Source: Zobellia russellii (GTDB taxonomy: Bacteria; Bacteroidota; Bacteroidia; Flavobacteriales; Flavobacteriaceae). From it: a stretch of DNA of 64,000 nt. Positions within the stretch are counted from its first letter, which is position 1. Each line of letters starts with the position of its first letter. The notes beneath the pieces are model-generated. The model had not been told where the DNA came from. It saw nothing but the letters and a program-made list of their open reading frames with translations, and ran no database searches. The stretch is taken from assembly GCF_018728565.1 (NCBI RefSeq), contig NZ_JACSOI010000001.1:186001-250000 (forward strand), given 5' to 3'. The position numbers were made by a program, and so were the translations under genes. Below are positions 44,066-53,329 of the stretch, in pieces.

Positions 44066-46048
44066 ATGCGTTCGCAACTGAGAAATAACAAAAATTCCCT
44101 CTCCAAATGCCCTGTTCATTTGGACAAAATATTTACGCTTTTATTCGGTTTTCTCTTTTTTACCATAGGTTATACCCAATCTATACCACCAGTATTCAAA
44201 AAAACAGTAGACAGCCTTATAACCGCAGGCCCTACTTCTTATTCCGAAATTCATCCGGTACTGCAAGATTACAAGAAAGATACCCTCTTGATGCGTTATT
44301 TTTCCGATGTTTCATTTGACAAGAAATATATCCCGGGCCAAATTTATGCTTTTAACGAGTTGGGAAGGGTTTACCGCAATACTTCACAATACGGAAAATC
44401 CGTTAAGTTCCACAATAAGGCTTTGAAACTTGCCAATGAAATCAATAATATTGAGTTTAAGGTATCTAGTTTAAATGACCTAGGAGTAGTTTACCGCAGA
44501 ACATCTTCTATTCGTAGGGCAATGGACTACAACCAGCAAGCGTTGGAACTGGCCGAATCCGTTAAAAAAGAAAATCGTTCTAACAGCCTTAAAAAGAGCA
44601 TTAATGTTTCACTAAACTCTATTGGCAACCTGTATAGTATGCTTAACCAATACGGCCAAGCTATAGAATACTTTAAAAAATCATTGGTCCTAGAGACAGA
44701 ATTGGGCAATACCTTGGGTATGGCCATCAATTATGGAAATATAGGTAACAGCCTTGAAGAATTGGGGGAACTAGACGAAGCCCTCAAAAACTACCGCACA
44801 TCTTTGGCCTATAACGAGGAAATAGACAGTGACATGGGGCAAATAATCTGCAAAACCAGCATTGCAAAGGTTTATTTAAAAAAAGAACGTATTAACGACG
44901 CCAAAAAACTACTTACACCCACACTAAGTCTAGCAAAAAAGCTAGGAGATGGGTTCTTAATTTCGCCTATCTATATTAATCTAGGCTGGGCAGAAATGAT
45001 AACAGGAGATTATGCCAGTGCGGAAAAGTACATGCTTGAGGGCCTAAGGATAGCAGAAAAATTTAACTTAAGACACGAAGCCGCTCGGGCCAATCATTTG
45101 CTCACCCAGCTCTATCAACAAACTAAAAACTACAAAAAGGCTCTTTCATATAATATGAAAGCCGAAGAGCTTGATGAAGAAATTGTGAACGAAAGCACCG
45201 TTCGTTACGTAAACGATATCATCTTTAGATATGATTCCGAGAAGAAGACCAACGAGATACAAATATTGGCGCAAGAGAACGAAATGATTCAAATGGAACT
45301 GCGCACGAGCCGTACCACTTTACTCATTGGCAGCATTGCTCTTGCCTTATTGGCCGGTATATTTTACATCCTCTATAGACAGTATCAACTTAAAAATGAA
45401 AAAAAGGTTTTGACGTTGGAGCAGAGTATGTTACGCAGTCAAATGAACCCACACTTTCTTTTTAATTCGCTCAATTCCATAAAGTTGTATATTATCAACA
45501 ACGAACAGAAAAATGCGGTCCATTACCTGAACAAGTTCTCCAAGTTGGTACGGAAAATATTGGAAGCCTCATCTATGCGGGAAATTCCCTTAGCGGAAGA
45601 ACTGGAAACCGTAGAGCTCTATATGAACATAGAAAATATTCGTTTTTCAAATGAAATAGATTTTAAAGTTCGTGTAGATGAAGATATTGACACCCATACG
45701 GTTAAAATACCCTCACTAATTTTACAACCGTTCCTAGAAAATGCTATTTGGCATGGGCTTTCACCAAAAACAGGCGAAAAGATAATTGACATTCACATAT
45801 CAAAAGACAAACTAGATTTTATTCATATTGCCATATCCGACAATGGTGTAGGAAGAGCCGCCGCCGAAAAAATAAAGCAGAACAAGGTCTTAAAACGTAA
45901 ATCTGTTGGTATTGAAATTACAAAAGAGCGGCTCGCTAATTTCTCAAAAGACCTTCAGAATTCCTTTGAAGTAGAAATCGTTGACCTATACGATGATAAC
46001 AAAAAACCTCTAGGCACCAAAGTAATACTCCACATTCCTACGGCTTAG
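44066..46048 (+). CDS. TPR sensor histidine kinase of the LytS/YpdA type
   Basis: 660 residues. A signal peptide or first helix is near residues 25-38 (FTLLFGFLFFTIGYTQ). About 60-400 is a run of TPR units (AFNELGRVYRNTSQYGKSVKFHNKALKLA, SIGNLYSMLNQYGQAIEYFKKSLVLE, INLGWAEMITGDYASAEKYMLEGLRIA) in the periplasm. A TM helix follows (about 416-436). The C-terminal His_kinase domain has the phospho-acceptor in RSQMNPHFLFNSLNSIKLYI, an N-box LILQPFLENAIWHGLSPK and a DNGVGRAAAEKIK ATP motif. It partners the regulator 8 bp upstream. Its last 11 bp overlap the convergent DUF3109 gene. Confidence 0.92.
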   Translation: MRSQLRNNKNSLSKCPVHLDKIFTLLFGFLFFTIGYTQSIPPVFKKTVDSLITAGPTSYSEIHPVLQDYKKDTLLMRYFSDVSFDKKYIPGQIYAFNELGRVYRNTSQYGKSVKFHNKALKLANEINNIEFKVSSLNDLGVVYRRTSSIRRAMDYNQQALELAESVKKENRSNSLKKSINVSLNSIGNLYSMLNQYGQAIEYFKKSLVLETELGNTLGMAINYGNIGNSLEELGELDEALKNYRTSLAYNEEIDSDMGQIICKTSIAKVYLKKERINDAKKLLTPTLSLAKKLGDGFLISPIYINLGWAEMITGDYASAEKYMLEGLRIAEKFNLRHEAARANHLLTQLYQQTKNYKKALSYNMKAEELDEEIVNESTVRYVNDIIFRYDSEKKTNEIQILAQENEMIQMELRTSRTTLLIGSIALALLAGIFYILYRQYQLKNEKKVLTLEQSMLRSQMNPHFLFNSLNSIKLYIINNEQKNAVHYLNKFSKLVRKILEASSMREIPLAEELETVELYMNIENIRFSNEIDFKVRVDEDIDTHTVKIPSLILQPFLENAIWHGLSPKTGEKIIDIHISKDKLDFIHIAISDNGVGRAAAEKIKQNKVLKRKSVGIEITKERLANFSKDLQNSFEVEIVDLYDDNKKPLGTKVILHIPTA

Positions 46049-46610
46049 TATATTCTAGGGCCACTTGTTCCAGTTCTTGATACCAAGTTTCGCCAAATTT
46101 TCTGATCAAAGCCTCTTTTACGAACTTATAGATTGGTACTTGAAGCTCGTCACCTAACGAACAGGCCGGGTCACAAATGTTCCATTTATGATAATTAACG
46201 GCTGTTAGTTCTGTATATTCCCGTATTCGAATAGGGTATAAGTGACATGAAACCGGCTTTTTCCAGTCAACGGCCCCTTGGTTATAAGCCTCCTCTATAC
46301 CGCATTTAGCTGTACCGTTCTCGGAAAAGATAACATAGGCACATTCACTATCATTAACCAATGGTGTTTCCCATTCACCGTCATCGCCTTTAATAAACGC
46401 CCCTTGTTCCTCAATGGCCTCAATACCCTCTTTCCTCAAAAAGGGTCTTAATTTATCGTAAATATCTACAAGAATCTCTGTTTCCTTATCCTCTAGGGGA
46501 GCCCCCGCATTACCATCTATACAACATTGCCCTTTGCAGGCCGTAATGTTACAGACAAAATCGTTTTCGATAATTTCTTCTGATACTATGGTGTTACCTA
46601 ATTGAAACAT
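46038..46610 (-). CDS. DUF3109 family cysteine-rich protein
   Basis: 190 residues. Cysteine motifs match the family: VCNITACKGQCCIDGNAGAP near the N-terminus, SECAYVIF, KCGIEE, and the C-terminal block KPVSCHLYPIRIREY and WNICDPACSLGDELQVPIY. The cysteines probably bind an iron-sulfur cluster or zinc. The family is widespread in Bacteroidota with no assigned role. It overlaps the kinase gene tail to tail by 11 bp. Confidence 0.88.
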   Translation of the reverse strand: MFQLGNTIVSEEIIENDFVCNITACKGQCCIDGNAGAPLEDKETEILVDIYDKLRPFLRKEGIEAIEEQGAFIKGDDGEWETPLVNDSECAYVIFSENGTAKCGIEEAYNQGAVDWKKPVSCHLYPIRIREYTELTAVNYHKWNICDPACSLGDELQVPIYKFVKEALIRKFGETWYQELEQVALEYTKP

Positions 46611-46702
46611 ACTGCAGGTTTGAGATGCAAAGATACTTTTTAAACGGGATTTTATAGGTAAATAAATAGGTCAACTATGCTTTCTATCGGTTTAATTAAA
46701 TG

Positions 46703-46710
46703 TAATTTTG
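46703..46710 (+). promoter_or_regulatory. candidate -7 box for the MarC gene
   Basis: TAATTTTG matches the Bacteroidota -7 consensus TAnnTTTG, 17 bp before the start codon at 46727. No TTG -33 element is visible at the expected distance. Confidence 0.4.
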
Positions 46711-46726
46711 CGAAAAATTCTAAGGT

Positions 46727-47305
46727 ATGGACATACAATTCGATATTCGAGAAATTGCGACCGCTACAATGGTACTTTTTGCGGTTATTGATATTTTAGG
46801 AAGTATCCCTATTATAATCAGTCTACGTAAAAAAGTAGGGCACATAGAATCGGAAAAGGCCTCTTTTGTTTCTTTAATCATTATGATCGCCTTTCTTTTC
46901 GTGGGTCAAAAAATACTGAAACTGATTGGCATTGATGTCTATTCTTTTGCCGTAGCGGGGTCATTTATCCTATTTTTCCTTGCCCTTGAAATGATTTTGG
47001 GCATTACCCTTTATAAGGAAGACGAACCCGAAAGTGCATCTATCGTACCCATTGCTTTTCCATTAATTGCCGGGGCAGGTACGTTAACGGCCTTACTTTC
47101 CTTACGGGCAGAGTACAGAGTAGAAAATATTATCGTTGCCATTACACTAAACACTATTTTTGTGTACCTGGTCTTGAAATCGTCAAAAAAGATAGAAAAC
47201 GTGCTGGGTAAAAACGGACTTAACGTAATACGAAAGGTCTTTGGTGTTATCTTATTGGCAATTGCCGTAAAGCTGTTCGCAGCAAACATCAACGAGCTTT
47301 TCTAG
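46727..47305 (+). CDS. MarC-family membrane protein
   Basis: 192 residues with six hydrophobic segments. The first (TATMVLFAVIDILGSIPIIISLRKK) has the family's DxxGxxP pattern; ALEMILGITLYKED and ASIVPIAFPLIAGAGTLTALLSL, with the PLxxGPG-like core, are further hallmarks. The protein sits in the inner membrane; the substrate is unknown, and MarC itself is not a proven drug pump. It is followed after 28 bp by a small membrane protein gene. Confidence 0.92.
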   Translation: MDIQFDIREIATATMVLFAVIDILGSIPIIISLRKKVGHIESEKASFVSLIIMIAFLFVGQKILKLIGIDVYSFAVAGSFILFFLALEMILGITLYKEDEPESASIVPIAFPLIAGAGTLTALLSLRAEYRVENIIVAITLNTIFVYLVLKSSKKIENVLGKNGLNVIRKVFGVILLAIAVKLFAANINELF

Positions 47306-47333
47306 CATAGAAATTGAACTTAAAAAAATAGAA

Positions 47334-47540
47334 ATGAACAAGACCCTAACTATAATCTTAATTGTAGCAGCCATTGCACTTATTGCATACAATGTTACTA
47401 TGATCAATTTTCAGGATCCTTTTAATGGAGATAGTACTATTGCCTTGATTGGTATTGTAGGTTCTCTGTGTGCCGTACTGCTGTTGTTGATATTCAGGAC
47501 AAGTAAGAAAATAGAACAGAAAGTAAATCAGAGGGATTAG
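47334..47540 (+). CDS. small two-helix membrane protein
   Basis: 68 residues with two membrane helices (about 4-22, TLTIILIVAAIALIAYNVT; and 36-55, ALIGIVGSLCAVLLLLIF) and a basic tail (RTSKKIEQKVNQRD). A short loop has NFQDPFNGDS. It is seen beside MarC genes in related organisms and probably shares its transcript. Function unknown. Its stop lies 1 bp from the stop of the convergent S41 protease gene. Confidence 0.75.
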   Translation: MNKTLTIILIVAAIALIAYNVTMINFQDPFNGDSTIALIGIVGSLCAVLLLLIFRTSKKIEQKVNQRD

Positions 47541-47541
47541 A

Positions 47542-49167
47542 TTAGTTGGCACTTTCAATAGCGTCCACCTCTTGCTGTTGCACTACAGGGTTATCTAGCT
47601 TTATTACCTCTTGCAGCATTTTATCTTCAGTGCTTTTAATTTTAGCGTGTACATTGGCCCCGAACAATTGTTCTGCCAACGCCGCTTTTAAATAAAGTTT
47701 AATACTGTCTTCGTAGTCGTAAAAATTCATTCTTAAATTTCTACTCACGGAATAGTCCACAAATTTTTCAAATAGAATATCATCTACTGTAAAATCATTG
47801 ATGAACTCTTTTTGCGAATACGAGTTGTAACGCTTTCTATCAGAGTCTAGGTGTTCAAATATAAAATAGGAAAGCCACCCAAAGCTATCCATACTTTCAA
47901 CCGCCTCTTCTTCATTGGAACCTATAGGAACAAAAACATCGGGAATAATTCCACCACCACCGTATACAACTTTACCTTTGGGTGTCGTAAACTTTAAAGA
48001 GTCCGCTACCTTTATACTGTCTACGGTTACCAGTTCGCCACTATGGTACCTATCCGTAAACCTTTTATAATAATCCTCGTTTCCGTTTTCGTATGATTTT
48101 TGAATACTTCTACCAGTAGGTGTATAGTATCTGGAAACAGTAAGACGCACCGCAGAACCATCACCCAACTCCATTTCTCTTTGCACCAGGCCCTTACCAA
48201 AGGAACGACGGCCTACTATAGTGCCAATATCGTTATCCTGTAAAGCCCCGGCTATAATTTCGCTTGCAGATGCAGAGCGCTCATTTATCAATACATACAC
48301 CGGTTTGTCTTCAAATCTACCTTTTGAAGTTGCGTGAATTTTATTGATTTTCCCCTTTTTGTTCTTTGTAAAAAGTATGAGTTTACCATCTTTTAGAAAC
48401 TCATCTGCCATTTGCTCCGCAACGCCCAAATACCCTCCGGGATTATCCCTTAAGTCTAACGTTAACTTGCGCGCGCCTTGTTTAATAAGTTCGGAAAGTG
48501 CTGCCTTAAATTCCTTATAAGTAGACTCCGCAAAACGATTAACCTTTATGTAGGCCATATCATTTGTTAGCATATAATACGCTTCTACACTTTTTATAGG
48601 AACAATGTCCCTTTTTACATTAACAGTAAACACTTTGTCTTCTGCTTTTCGGTAGATTTTAAGTTTTACAGAACTGCCCTTTTCTCCCTTTAACTTGCCA
48701 ACAATATCCTCGCTTGCCAGGTTTTTACCGTAAAGCGTATCATTATTGGCCATTAAGATGCGGTCTCCAGCTTTTATACCTTTTAAATAGCTAGGTCCTT
48801 TAGGGACGGTTCTAATTACTGAAATAGTGTCTTTGTATGGATAGAAATTTATACCTATTCCCACAAAATCGCCTTTCATGTTCTCGGAGACCCGGTCCAT
48901 TTCGTTCTTTGGAATATACACGGAATGTGGGTCTAATTTTTCAAGAATCTGATTAACGGTAACATCTACAATACTATCCGTATCAATCTCATCAACATAC
49001 TCATAATCTATATAATCTATAAGCCTGTTAAGTTTATCCTTTTTAGAATTGGTAGTAAAAAGTTTCTCTGGAGAATCAGCAAAATGGAGCTTACCACCTA
49101 CAAAAATACCTAAAGCAAGTGCTGCGGCTATAACGGTGGGCCATATGTAATTTTGCTGTTTTTTCAT
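47542..49167 (-). CDS. S41 family carboxyl-terminal processing protease
   Basis: 541 residues. It has an N-terminal membrane anchor (about 9-26). A PDZ domain follows (about 95-170, GIGINFYPYKDTISVIRTVPKGPSYLKGIKAGDRI). The S41 catalytic domain is about 185-370, with the catalytic Ser in NERSASASEIIAGALQD and the Lys in GRRSFGKGLVQ. The C-terminal region (about 400-541) is a helical extension. Such proteases trim periplasmic or outer-membrane proteins. It starts 1 bp from the end of the deaminase gene upstream, so both share a transcript. Confidence 0.93.
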   Translation of the reverse strand: MKKQQNYIWPTVIAAALALGIFVGGKLHFADSPEKLFTTNSKKDKLNRLIDYIDYEYVDEIDTDSIVDVTVNQILEKLDPHSVYIPKNEMDRVSENMKGDFVGIGINFYPYKDTISVIRTVPKGPSYLKGIKAGDRILMANNDTLYGKNLASEDIVGKLKGEKGSSVKLKIYRKAEDKVFTVNVKRDIVPIKSVEAYYMLTNDMAYIKVNRFAESTYKEFKAALSELIKQGARKLTLDLRDNPGGYLGVAEQMADEFLKDGKLILFTKNKKGKINKIHATSKGRFEDKPVYVLINERSASASEIIAGALQDNDIGTIVGRRSFGKGLVQREMELGDGSAVRLTVSRYYTPTGRSIQKSYENGNEDYYKRFTDRYHSGELVTVDSIKVADSLKFTTPKGKVVYGGGGIIPDVFVPIGSNEEEAVESMDSFGWLSYFIFEHLDSDRKRYNSYSQKEFINDFTVDDILFEKFVDYSVSRNLRMNFYDYEDSIKLYLKAALAEQLFGANVHAKIKSTEDKMLQEVIKLDNPVVQQQEVDAIESAN

Positions 49168-49168
49168 A

Positions 49169-49618
49169 CTATGAGGACTTGGCCTCGGTTTCTTCTATTT
49201 CTGGTAAATGCACCAACTCAATACCTGCCCGTTCTAAAAATTGCAGTCCGGAATCGTCCTTGTATGCCATTTTGTATACTACACGTTTTATGCCAGATTG
49301 GTGTATTAATTTACTGCACTCCCTACAAGGGGACAAGGTTATGTAAAGCGTAGCACCCTCGCATGACTGTGTTGAGGAGGCTACCTTGCTTATAGCATTG
49401 GCTTCGGCGTGCAAAACATACCATTTGGTATAACCTTCATCGTCCTCACATACATTTTCAAAACCGGTTGGCGTACCATTATAACCGTCCGAAATTATCA
49501 TCCTATCCTTTACGATAATAGCCCCCACCTGTTTACGCCGGCAATAGGATAGCTTGCCCCATTCCTGGGCCATGCGCAGGTACGCTTTATCGTATTTTGC
49601 TTGTTTTATTTTTTTCAT
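49169..49618 (-). CDS. dCMP deaminase-like zinc enzyme
   Basis: 149 residues from the ATG at 49618; a start at 49645 is also open but the extra residues are not family-like. The zinc motif is complete: HAEANAI (His and catalytic Glu) and PCRECSK (two Cys). An early CRRKQVGAIIVKDRMIISDGYNGTPTGFENVC block is typical of dCMP/ComEB deaminases. It converts dCMP to dUMP for thymidylate synthesis, or acts on a related nucleotide. Co-transcribed with the S41 protease. Confidence 0.92.
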   Translation of the reverse strand: MKKIKQAKYDKAYLRMAQEWGKLSYCRRKQVGAIIVKDRMIISDGYNGTPTGFENVCEDDEGYTKWYVLHAEANAISKVASSTQSCEGATLYITLSPCRECSKLIHQSGIKRVVYKMAYKDDSGLQFLERAGIELVHLPEIEETEAKSS

Positions 49619-49743
49619 GGACTGCAAAGATACAACAATAGACACTTGCGCTAATTATCTTACTTGCAATACAACTAAGATACCCGCTTTTAGAAAGCCC
49701 AACAATATTAAGGGGTTAATTTAAAGTGAAAATATTTGAGTTG

Positions 49744-50328
49744 CTATAGCGGAAACGTACGAATGAGCATTGGTATTGTTAGAAGTATAATTAAAATTGA
49801 AGTAATTACGACGAACAGCACTTTACTCAATTTAGTTACTGTAGTTAGGGCCCAACCTAAAACCAAAACCGAAGCCACAATGGTAACCTGAGAAATCTCA
49901 ATACCGGTAGCAAAGCCCAAAAGTGGAACTAACTTATTGTCTTCTTCGGCCATGAGCATTCTAAAATAATTGCTAAAGCCAAAACCGTGTATCAAACCAA
50001 AAACCAGGGTGGCCAAAACATGCCCTTGCATGTTTTTTACCGTGGCCGCTTTACGCATGTACAACAGATTAAAAACGGCTGTCATCATAATGGTTACAGG
50101 AATCAGAAACTCTATGAGGCTAACATCTATATTCACCCATCCGTAAGCACTTAAAGCAAGGGAAACGCAATGAGCAATGGTAAATACCGTGGCCAGGAGT
50201 ACTACTTTTTTCCATGTTTTAAAAGAGAACGGTACCGCTAGTGCGGCCAAAAAAAGAATATGGTCATATGCATTTATGTCCAGCACATGCTCCAAACCCA
50301 TCTTTATATAAAATAGAAACTCTTCCAT
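49744..50328 (-). CDS. HupE/UreJ-like membrane protein
   Basis: 194 residues and six membrane helices. The first helix has GLEHVLDINAYDHILFLAAL, the motif of HupE/UreJ proteins with metal-binding His and Asp residues; FTIAHCVSLALSAYGW and LVFGLIHGFGFSNYF are the other two conserved blocks. HupE proteins are thought to carry nickel or cobalt, but Bacteroidota members have no urease or hydrogenase nearby, as here. No other genes of metal uptake are adjacent. Confidence 0.88.
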   Translation of the reverse strand: MEEFLFYIKMGLEHVLDINAYDHILFLAALAVPFSFKTWKKVVLLATVFTIAHCVSLALSAYGWVNIDVSLIEFLIPVTIMMTAVFNLLYMRKAATVKNMQGHVLATLVFGLIHGFGFSNYFRMLMAEEDNKLVPLLGFATGIEISQVTIVASVLVLGWALTTVTKLSKVLFVVITSILIILLTIPMLIRTFPL

Positions 50329-50387
50329 TTTGGATTTTATTAAATGTTGAAGGTCGCTAAAAAAACAAATTACCCCTAAATCGAAAT

Positions 50388-51125
50388 CTATAAACCTCTT
50401 TCTGCCTGTATTTCTTCATAAGCCTTCTGTACTTCCTTAAACTTTTCCTCCGCACCTTTCTTTATGGCTTCGTTCTGTGTATTTACACGATCGGGATGGT
50501 ACTTTTTAGCCATTGTACGATACGCTTTTTTCACTTCGTCATTACTGGCCGACTTTTCAATATCCAGAATTTTATATGCATTGTTCACAGATTTTATGAA
50601 CATGGCCTTAATACTCTCAAAATCCCGCAGGTGTACGCGTAAATAACCCGCAATTTCCCTAATCTTACGAACTTCCGGATCGCTAACGGAACCATCTGCT
50701 TGGGCTATTCCAAACAGAAAATGAAGTAACTGCAATCTTACCTCATAGCGTGTACGTTGATTTAAAAACGCACAGATACGTTGGGCAGAAATTTCGTGCT
50801 TTTTATTAATTTCGTTAAAGGTCCTAAAAATGGCGTTGGCCTTATCCTTGCCGTACGTACTAACAAAATATTGTCGTACATAGTCCATTTCACGCTGGCT
50901 TACCTTACCATCTGCCTTTATAACAATCGAACATAATGAAAGTAAGTTGAGTTCAAAATCTGCCGGGGAAACCTTTTGGCGGGTCATATCACCAAAAACC
51001 GACTGTGCCCCACCTCCTCCGGTAATTTTTAATCCATCTATTAAGCTTCCCACCAGATATCCCAAAATTGCCCCAGGAAACCGGAAAAAATAATATCCTA
51101 TGATGGCCGCGAACCATTTAATCAT
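50388..51125 (-). CDS. DjlA-like TerB/DnaJ-domain membrane protein
   Basis: 245 residues from the ATG at 51125; a TTG at 51146 is less likely. It starts with a membrane segment ([21 protein letters not shown]), then a TerB-like helical domain (about 55-165, [27 protein letters not shown] and [20 protein letters not shown]), and ends in a J domain (about 178-240) with [15 protein letters not shown] and the HPD tripeptide. DjlA proteins are membrane co-chaperones of DnaK. Confidence 0.92.
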   Translation of the reverse strand: MIKWFAAIIGYYFFRFPGAILGYLVGSLIDGLKITGGGGAQSVFGDMTRQKVSPADFELNLLSLCSIVIKADGKVSQREMDYVRQYFVSTYGKDKANAIFRTFNEINKKHEISAQRICAFLNQRTRYEVRLQLLHFLFGIAQADGSVSDPEVRKIREIAGYLRVHLRDFESIKAMFIKSVNNAYKILDIEKSASNDEVKKAYRTMAKKYHPDRVNTQNEAIKKGAEEKFKEVQKAYEEIQAERGL

Positions 51126-51297
51126 GCCTTTTCTTAATTTGGGCAAAGATATTAAAAGCGGTCAGAATTAAACATCAAAATGGCTTTGTAGACCTTTATA
51201 AAACCATAGAAAGCAAGAGTATGTGCGCACATACCCCAATTATAGCCCTTTTCGCCAACGAAAAGTTAAGTAAGTCAACTAAATGCGACAAATTAAG

Positions 51298-51305
51298 TAT
51301 CTTTG
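51298..51305 (+). promoter_or_regulatory. candidate -7 box for the bacilliredoxin gene
   Basis: TATCTTTG is an exact match to the Bacteroidota -7 consensus, 25 bp before the ATG at 51330. Confidence 0.5.
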
Positions 51306-51329
51306 TTAACCAAAATAAAATTTAAAAAT

Positions 51330-51740
51330 ATGTATCCCGCAGAATTGGTAAAACCCATGAGACAAGACTTGGCATCAGCCGGGTTTGAAGAATTACATAC
51401 AGCAGCAGCAGTCGAGAACGCGATCAATAAACCAGGTACTACTTTAGTTGTAGTAAACTCTGTTTGTGGTTGTGCAGCGGCCAACGCAAGGCCTGCGGCA
51501 AAATTAAGTTTGCACAACGCTAAAAAACCTGACCATACGGTAACGGTTTTTGCTGGTGTAGATATTGAAGCTGTAAATGCAGCAAGAAACCTTATGATTC
51601 CTTTTCCTCCGTCTTCGCCAAGTATGGCCCTTTTTAAAGATGGCGAATTGGTTCATATGATTGAGCGTCACCACATTGAAGGTAGACCAGCGGAATTGAT
51701 TGCCGAAAACCTTGTTAGTGCATATGACGAGTTCTGCTAG
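51330..51740 (+). CDS. bacilliredoxin-type (BrxA/YphP) protein
   Basis: 136 residues from the ATG at 51330. MYPAELVKPMRQDLASAGF and VVVNSVCGCAAANARPAA match the YphP/BrxA family; the CGC motif holds the redox cysteines. FPPSSPSMALFKDGELVHMIERHHIEGR follows. In Bacillus such proteins reverse bacillithiol mixed disulfides; many Bacteroidota make bacillithiol as well, so the same function is plausible. A terminator follows downstream at 51785. Confidence 0.94.
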   Translation: MYPAELVKPMRQDLASAGFEELHTAAAVENAINKPGTTLVVVNSVCGCAAANARPAAKLSLHNAKKPDHTVTVFAGVDIEAVNAARNLMIPFPPSSPSMALFKDGELVHMIERHHIEGRPAELIAENLVSAYDEFC

Positions 51741-51784
51741 AACTGTTTAAACGTCTCTCGTATAGAGAGAGGATAAAAGAATAC

Positions 51785-51815
51785 AAAAAACCGCTTCACA
51801 AAGAAGCGGTTTTTT
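51785..51815 (+). terminator. terminator after the bacilliredoxin gene
   Basis: A 13-bp stem (51785-51797 with 51803-51815), loop ACAAA, with a T-rich tail. The tail merges with TATTTTTG (51815-51822), which fits the -7 consensus for the next gene just 5 bp before its ATG. Confidence 0.88.
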
Positions 51816-51826
51816 ATTTTTGCACT

Positions 51827-52567
51827 ATGCAAAAACTATTGGCATACCCGCTCACCTTTCTATACATGATCTTCTTTGGGTTGTGTCTATTGGTGTTTCA
51901 CCCCATTCAATGGGTCTGTTTTAATGTTTTTGGGTACAATCCCCATAGAATGAGCGTTGCCCTACTCAACCTCTCGCTTATGCGTTGCACTCATGTATTG
52001 GGAACCACTTATGACTTTAACAACCCGCATGATATTCCTACGGACAGGCCTTTGATCATTGTTCCAAATCACCAAAGTATGCATGACATACCCCCTATTA
52101 TCTGGTTCATGCGAAAGCACCACCCTAAATTCGTTAGCAAAAAAGAGTTGGGAAGGGGTATTCCCAGTGTTTCGTACAACCTGCGCCACGGCGGTTCCGT
52201 TCTAATAGACCGGAACGATAGCAGGCAAGCCCTATCGGAAATTGCAAAACTGGGCCGCTATATAGAAGAACATAACCGAAGCGCCGTAATATTTCCCGAA
52301 GGAACCCGTAGCCGCACCGGACATCCAAAACCGTTTAAAGCTACCGGATTAAAACTCCTAATGAAAAATGCACCTTCTGCATTGGTAGTTCCTATAAGTA
52401 TCAATAATTCTTGGAAAATGCTCAAATACGGTAAATTTCCAAACGGAATTGGCAATCATATTACTTTTCAAGTGCATAAGCCCATTGAAGTAAATTCCAA
52501 TTTTGATGCAGTTCTGGCAGAGGCCGAAAAACAAGTTATTTCCGGAGTAACCTCCTTTAAATCATAG
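51827..52567 (+). CDS. lysophospholipid acyltransferase (PlsC type)
   Basis: 246 residues. An N-terminal membrane stretch (about 5-30) precedes the acyltransferase motifs: the HxxxxD box in VPNHQSMHDIPPIIWFM, GGSVLIDRNDSRQAL, the substrate motif VIFPEGTRSRTGHPKPFKATGL and the VVPISINNSWKML block. It acylates lysophosphatidic acid or a related lipid in membrane synthesis. One base separates it from the HD gene, a two-gene operon. Confidence 0.92.
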   Translation: MQKLLAYPLTFLYMIFFGLCLLVFHPIQWVCFNVFGYNPHRMSVALLNLSLMRCTHVLGTTYDFNNPHDIPTDRPLIIVPNHQSMHDIPPIIWFMRKHHPKFVSKKELGRGIPSVSYNLRHGGSVLIDRNDSRQALSEIAKLGRYIEEHNRSAVIFPEGTRSRTGHPKPFKATGLKLLMKNAPSALVVPISINNSWKMLKYGKFPNGIGNHITFQVHKPIEVNSNFDAVLAEAEKQVISGVTSFKS

Positions 52568-52568
52568 A

Positions 52569-53252
52569 ATGACAAACTCAGAAATTGTAGAGCAAACCAT
52601 TGCTTTCGTAAGAGAGACCTTGCAAGGTGCCGAAGGCGGACATGATTGGTTTCATATACAACGTGTCTTTAATAACACCCTACTCATTGCCAAAGAAGAA
52701 AATGTAGATATTTTGGTGGTTAGTCTTGGAGCGCTCTTGCATGATATTGCCGATGCAAAATTCAACAATGGAGATGAGACCGTTGGTCCTAAACTGGCCC
52801 ATCAATTTTTAACCGATTTAAAAGTAGACCACAAAACTATTGATCACGTTATACAGATCATTGAAAATATATCGTTCAAAAATTCCCTTGAAAAAAACAA
52901 GGAAGAGAGGTTCTCCTCTCTAGAACTGGCCGTGGTCCAAGATGCAGACCGTCTAGATGCTATGGGTGCCATTGGCATTGCCAGAGCATTCAATTATGGT
53001 GGGTTCAAGAACCGGGAGCTGTACAACCCCGAGATAGCTCCAAATTTAAAGATGAGCAAAGAGGAATACAAAAAATCAAAAGCCCCTACCCTAAATCACT
53101 TTTACGAAAAATTGCTCTTCCTTAAAGATAAAATGAATACCCAAACGGGTGAAAAACTTGCGGAAGAACGCCATGAATACATGCTGGGCTTCCTTAAACA
53201 ATTTTATCAAGAATGGAACCCGCTTGAACCACACACAGGTTTTACCATATAA
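52569..53252 (+). CDS. HD-domain phosphohydrolase
   Basis: 227 residues. Metal-binding motifs are complete: GGHDWFHIQRVFNN (first His and HD-like), SLGALLHDIADAKF (HD pair) and VVQDADRLDAMGAIGIARAF (last Asp). This pattern is that of the YedJ/YpgQ-type HD hydrolases that act on nucleotides. Substrate not known. It is translated directly after the acyltransferase. Confidence 0.9.
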   Translation: MTNSEIVEQTIAFVRETLQGAEGGHDWFHIQRVFNNTLLIAKEENVDILVVSLGALLHDIADAKFNNGDETVGPKLAHQFLTDLKVDHKTIDHVIQIIENISFKNSLEKNKEERFSSLELAVVQDADRLDAMGAIGIARAFNYGGFKNRELYNPEIAPNLKMSKEEYKKSKAPTLNHFYEKLLFLKDKMNTQTGEKLAEERHEYMLGFLKQFYQEWNPLEPHTGFTI

Positions 53253-53329
53253 TTCAAACCAAAAATCGGCCTTGCTTTTTTACATTTTTTGTACCTTCAA
53301 ATGCAGAACCAAAAATCAAAAATTTGAAG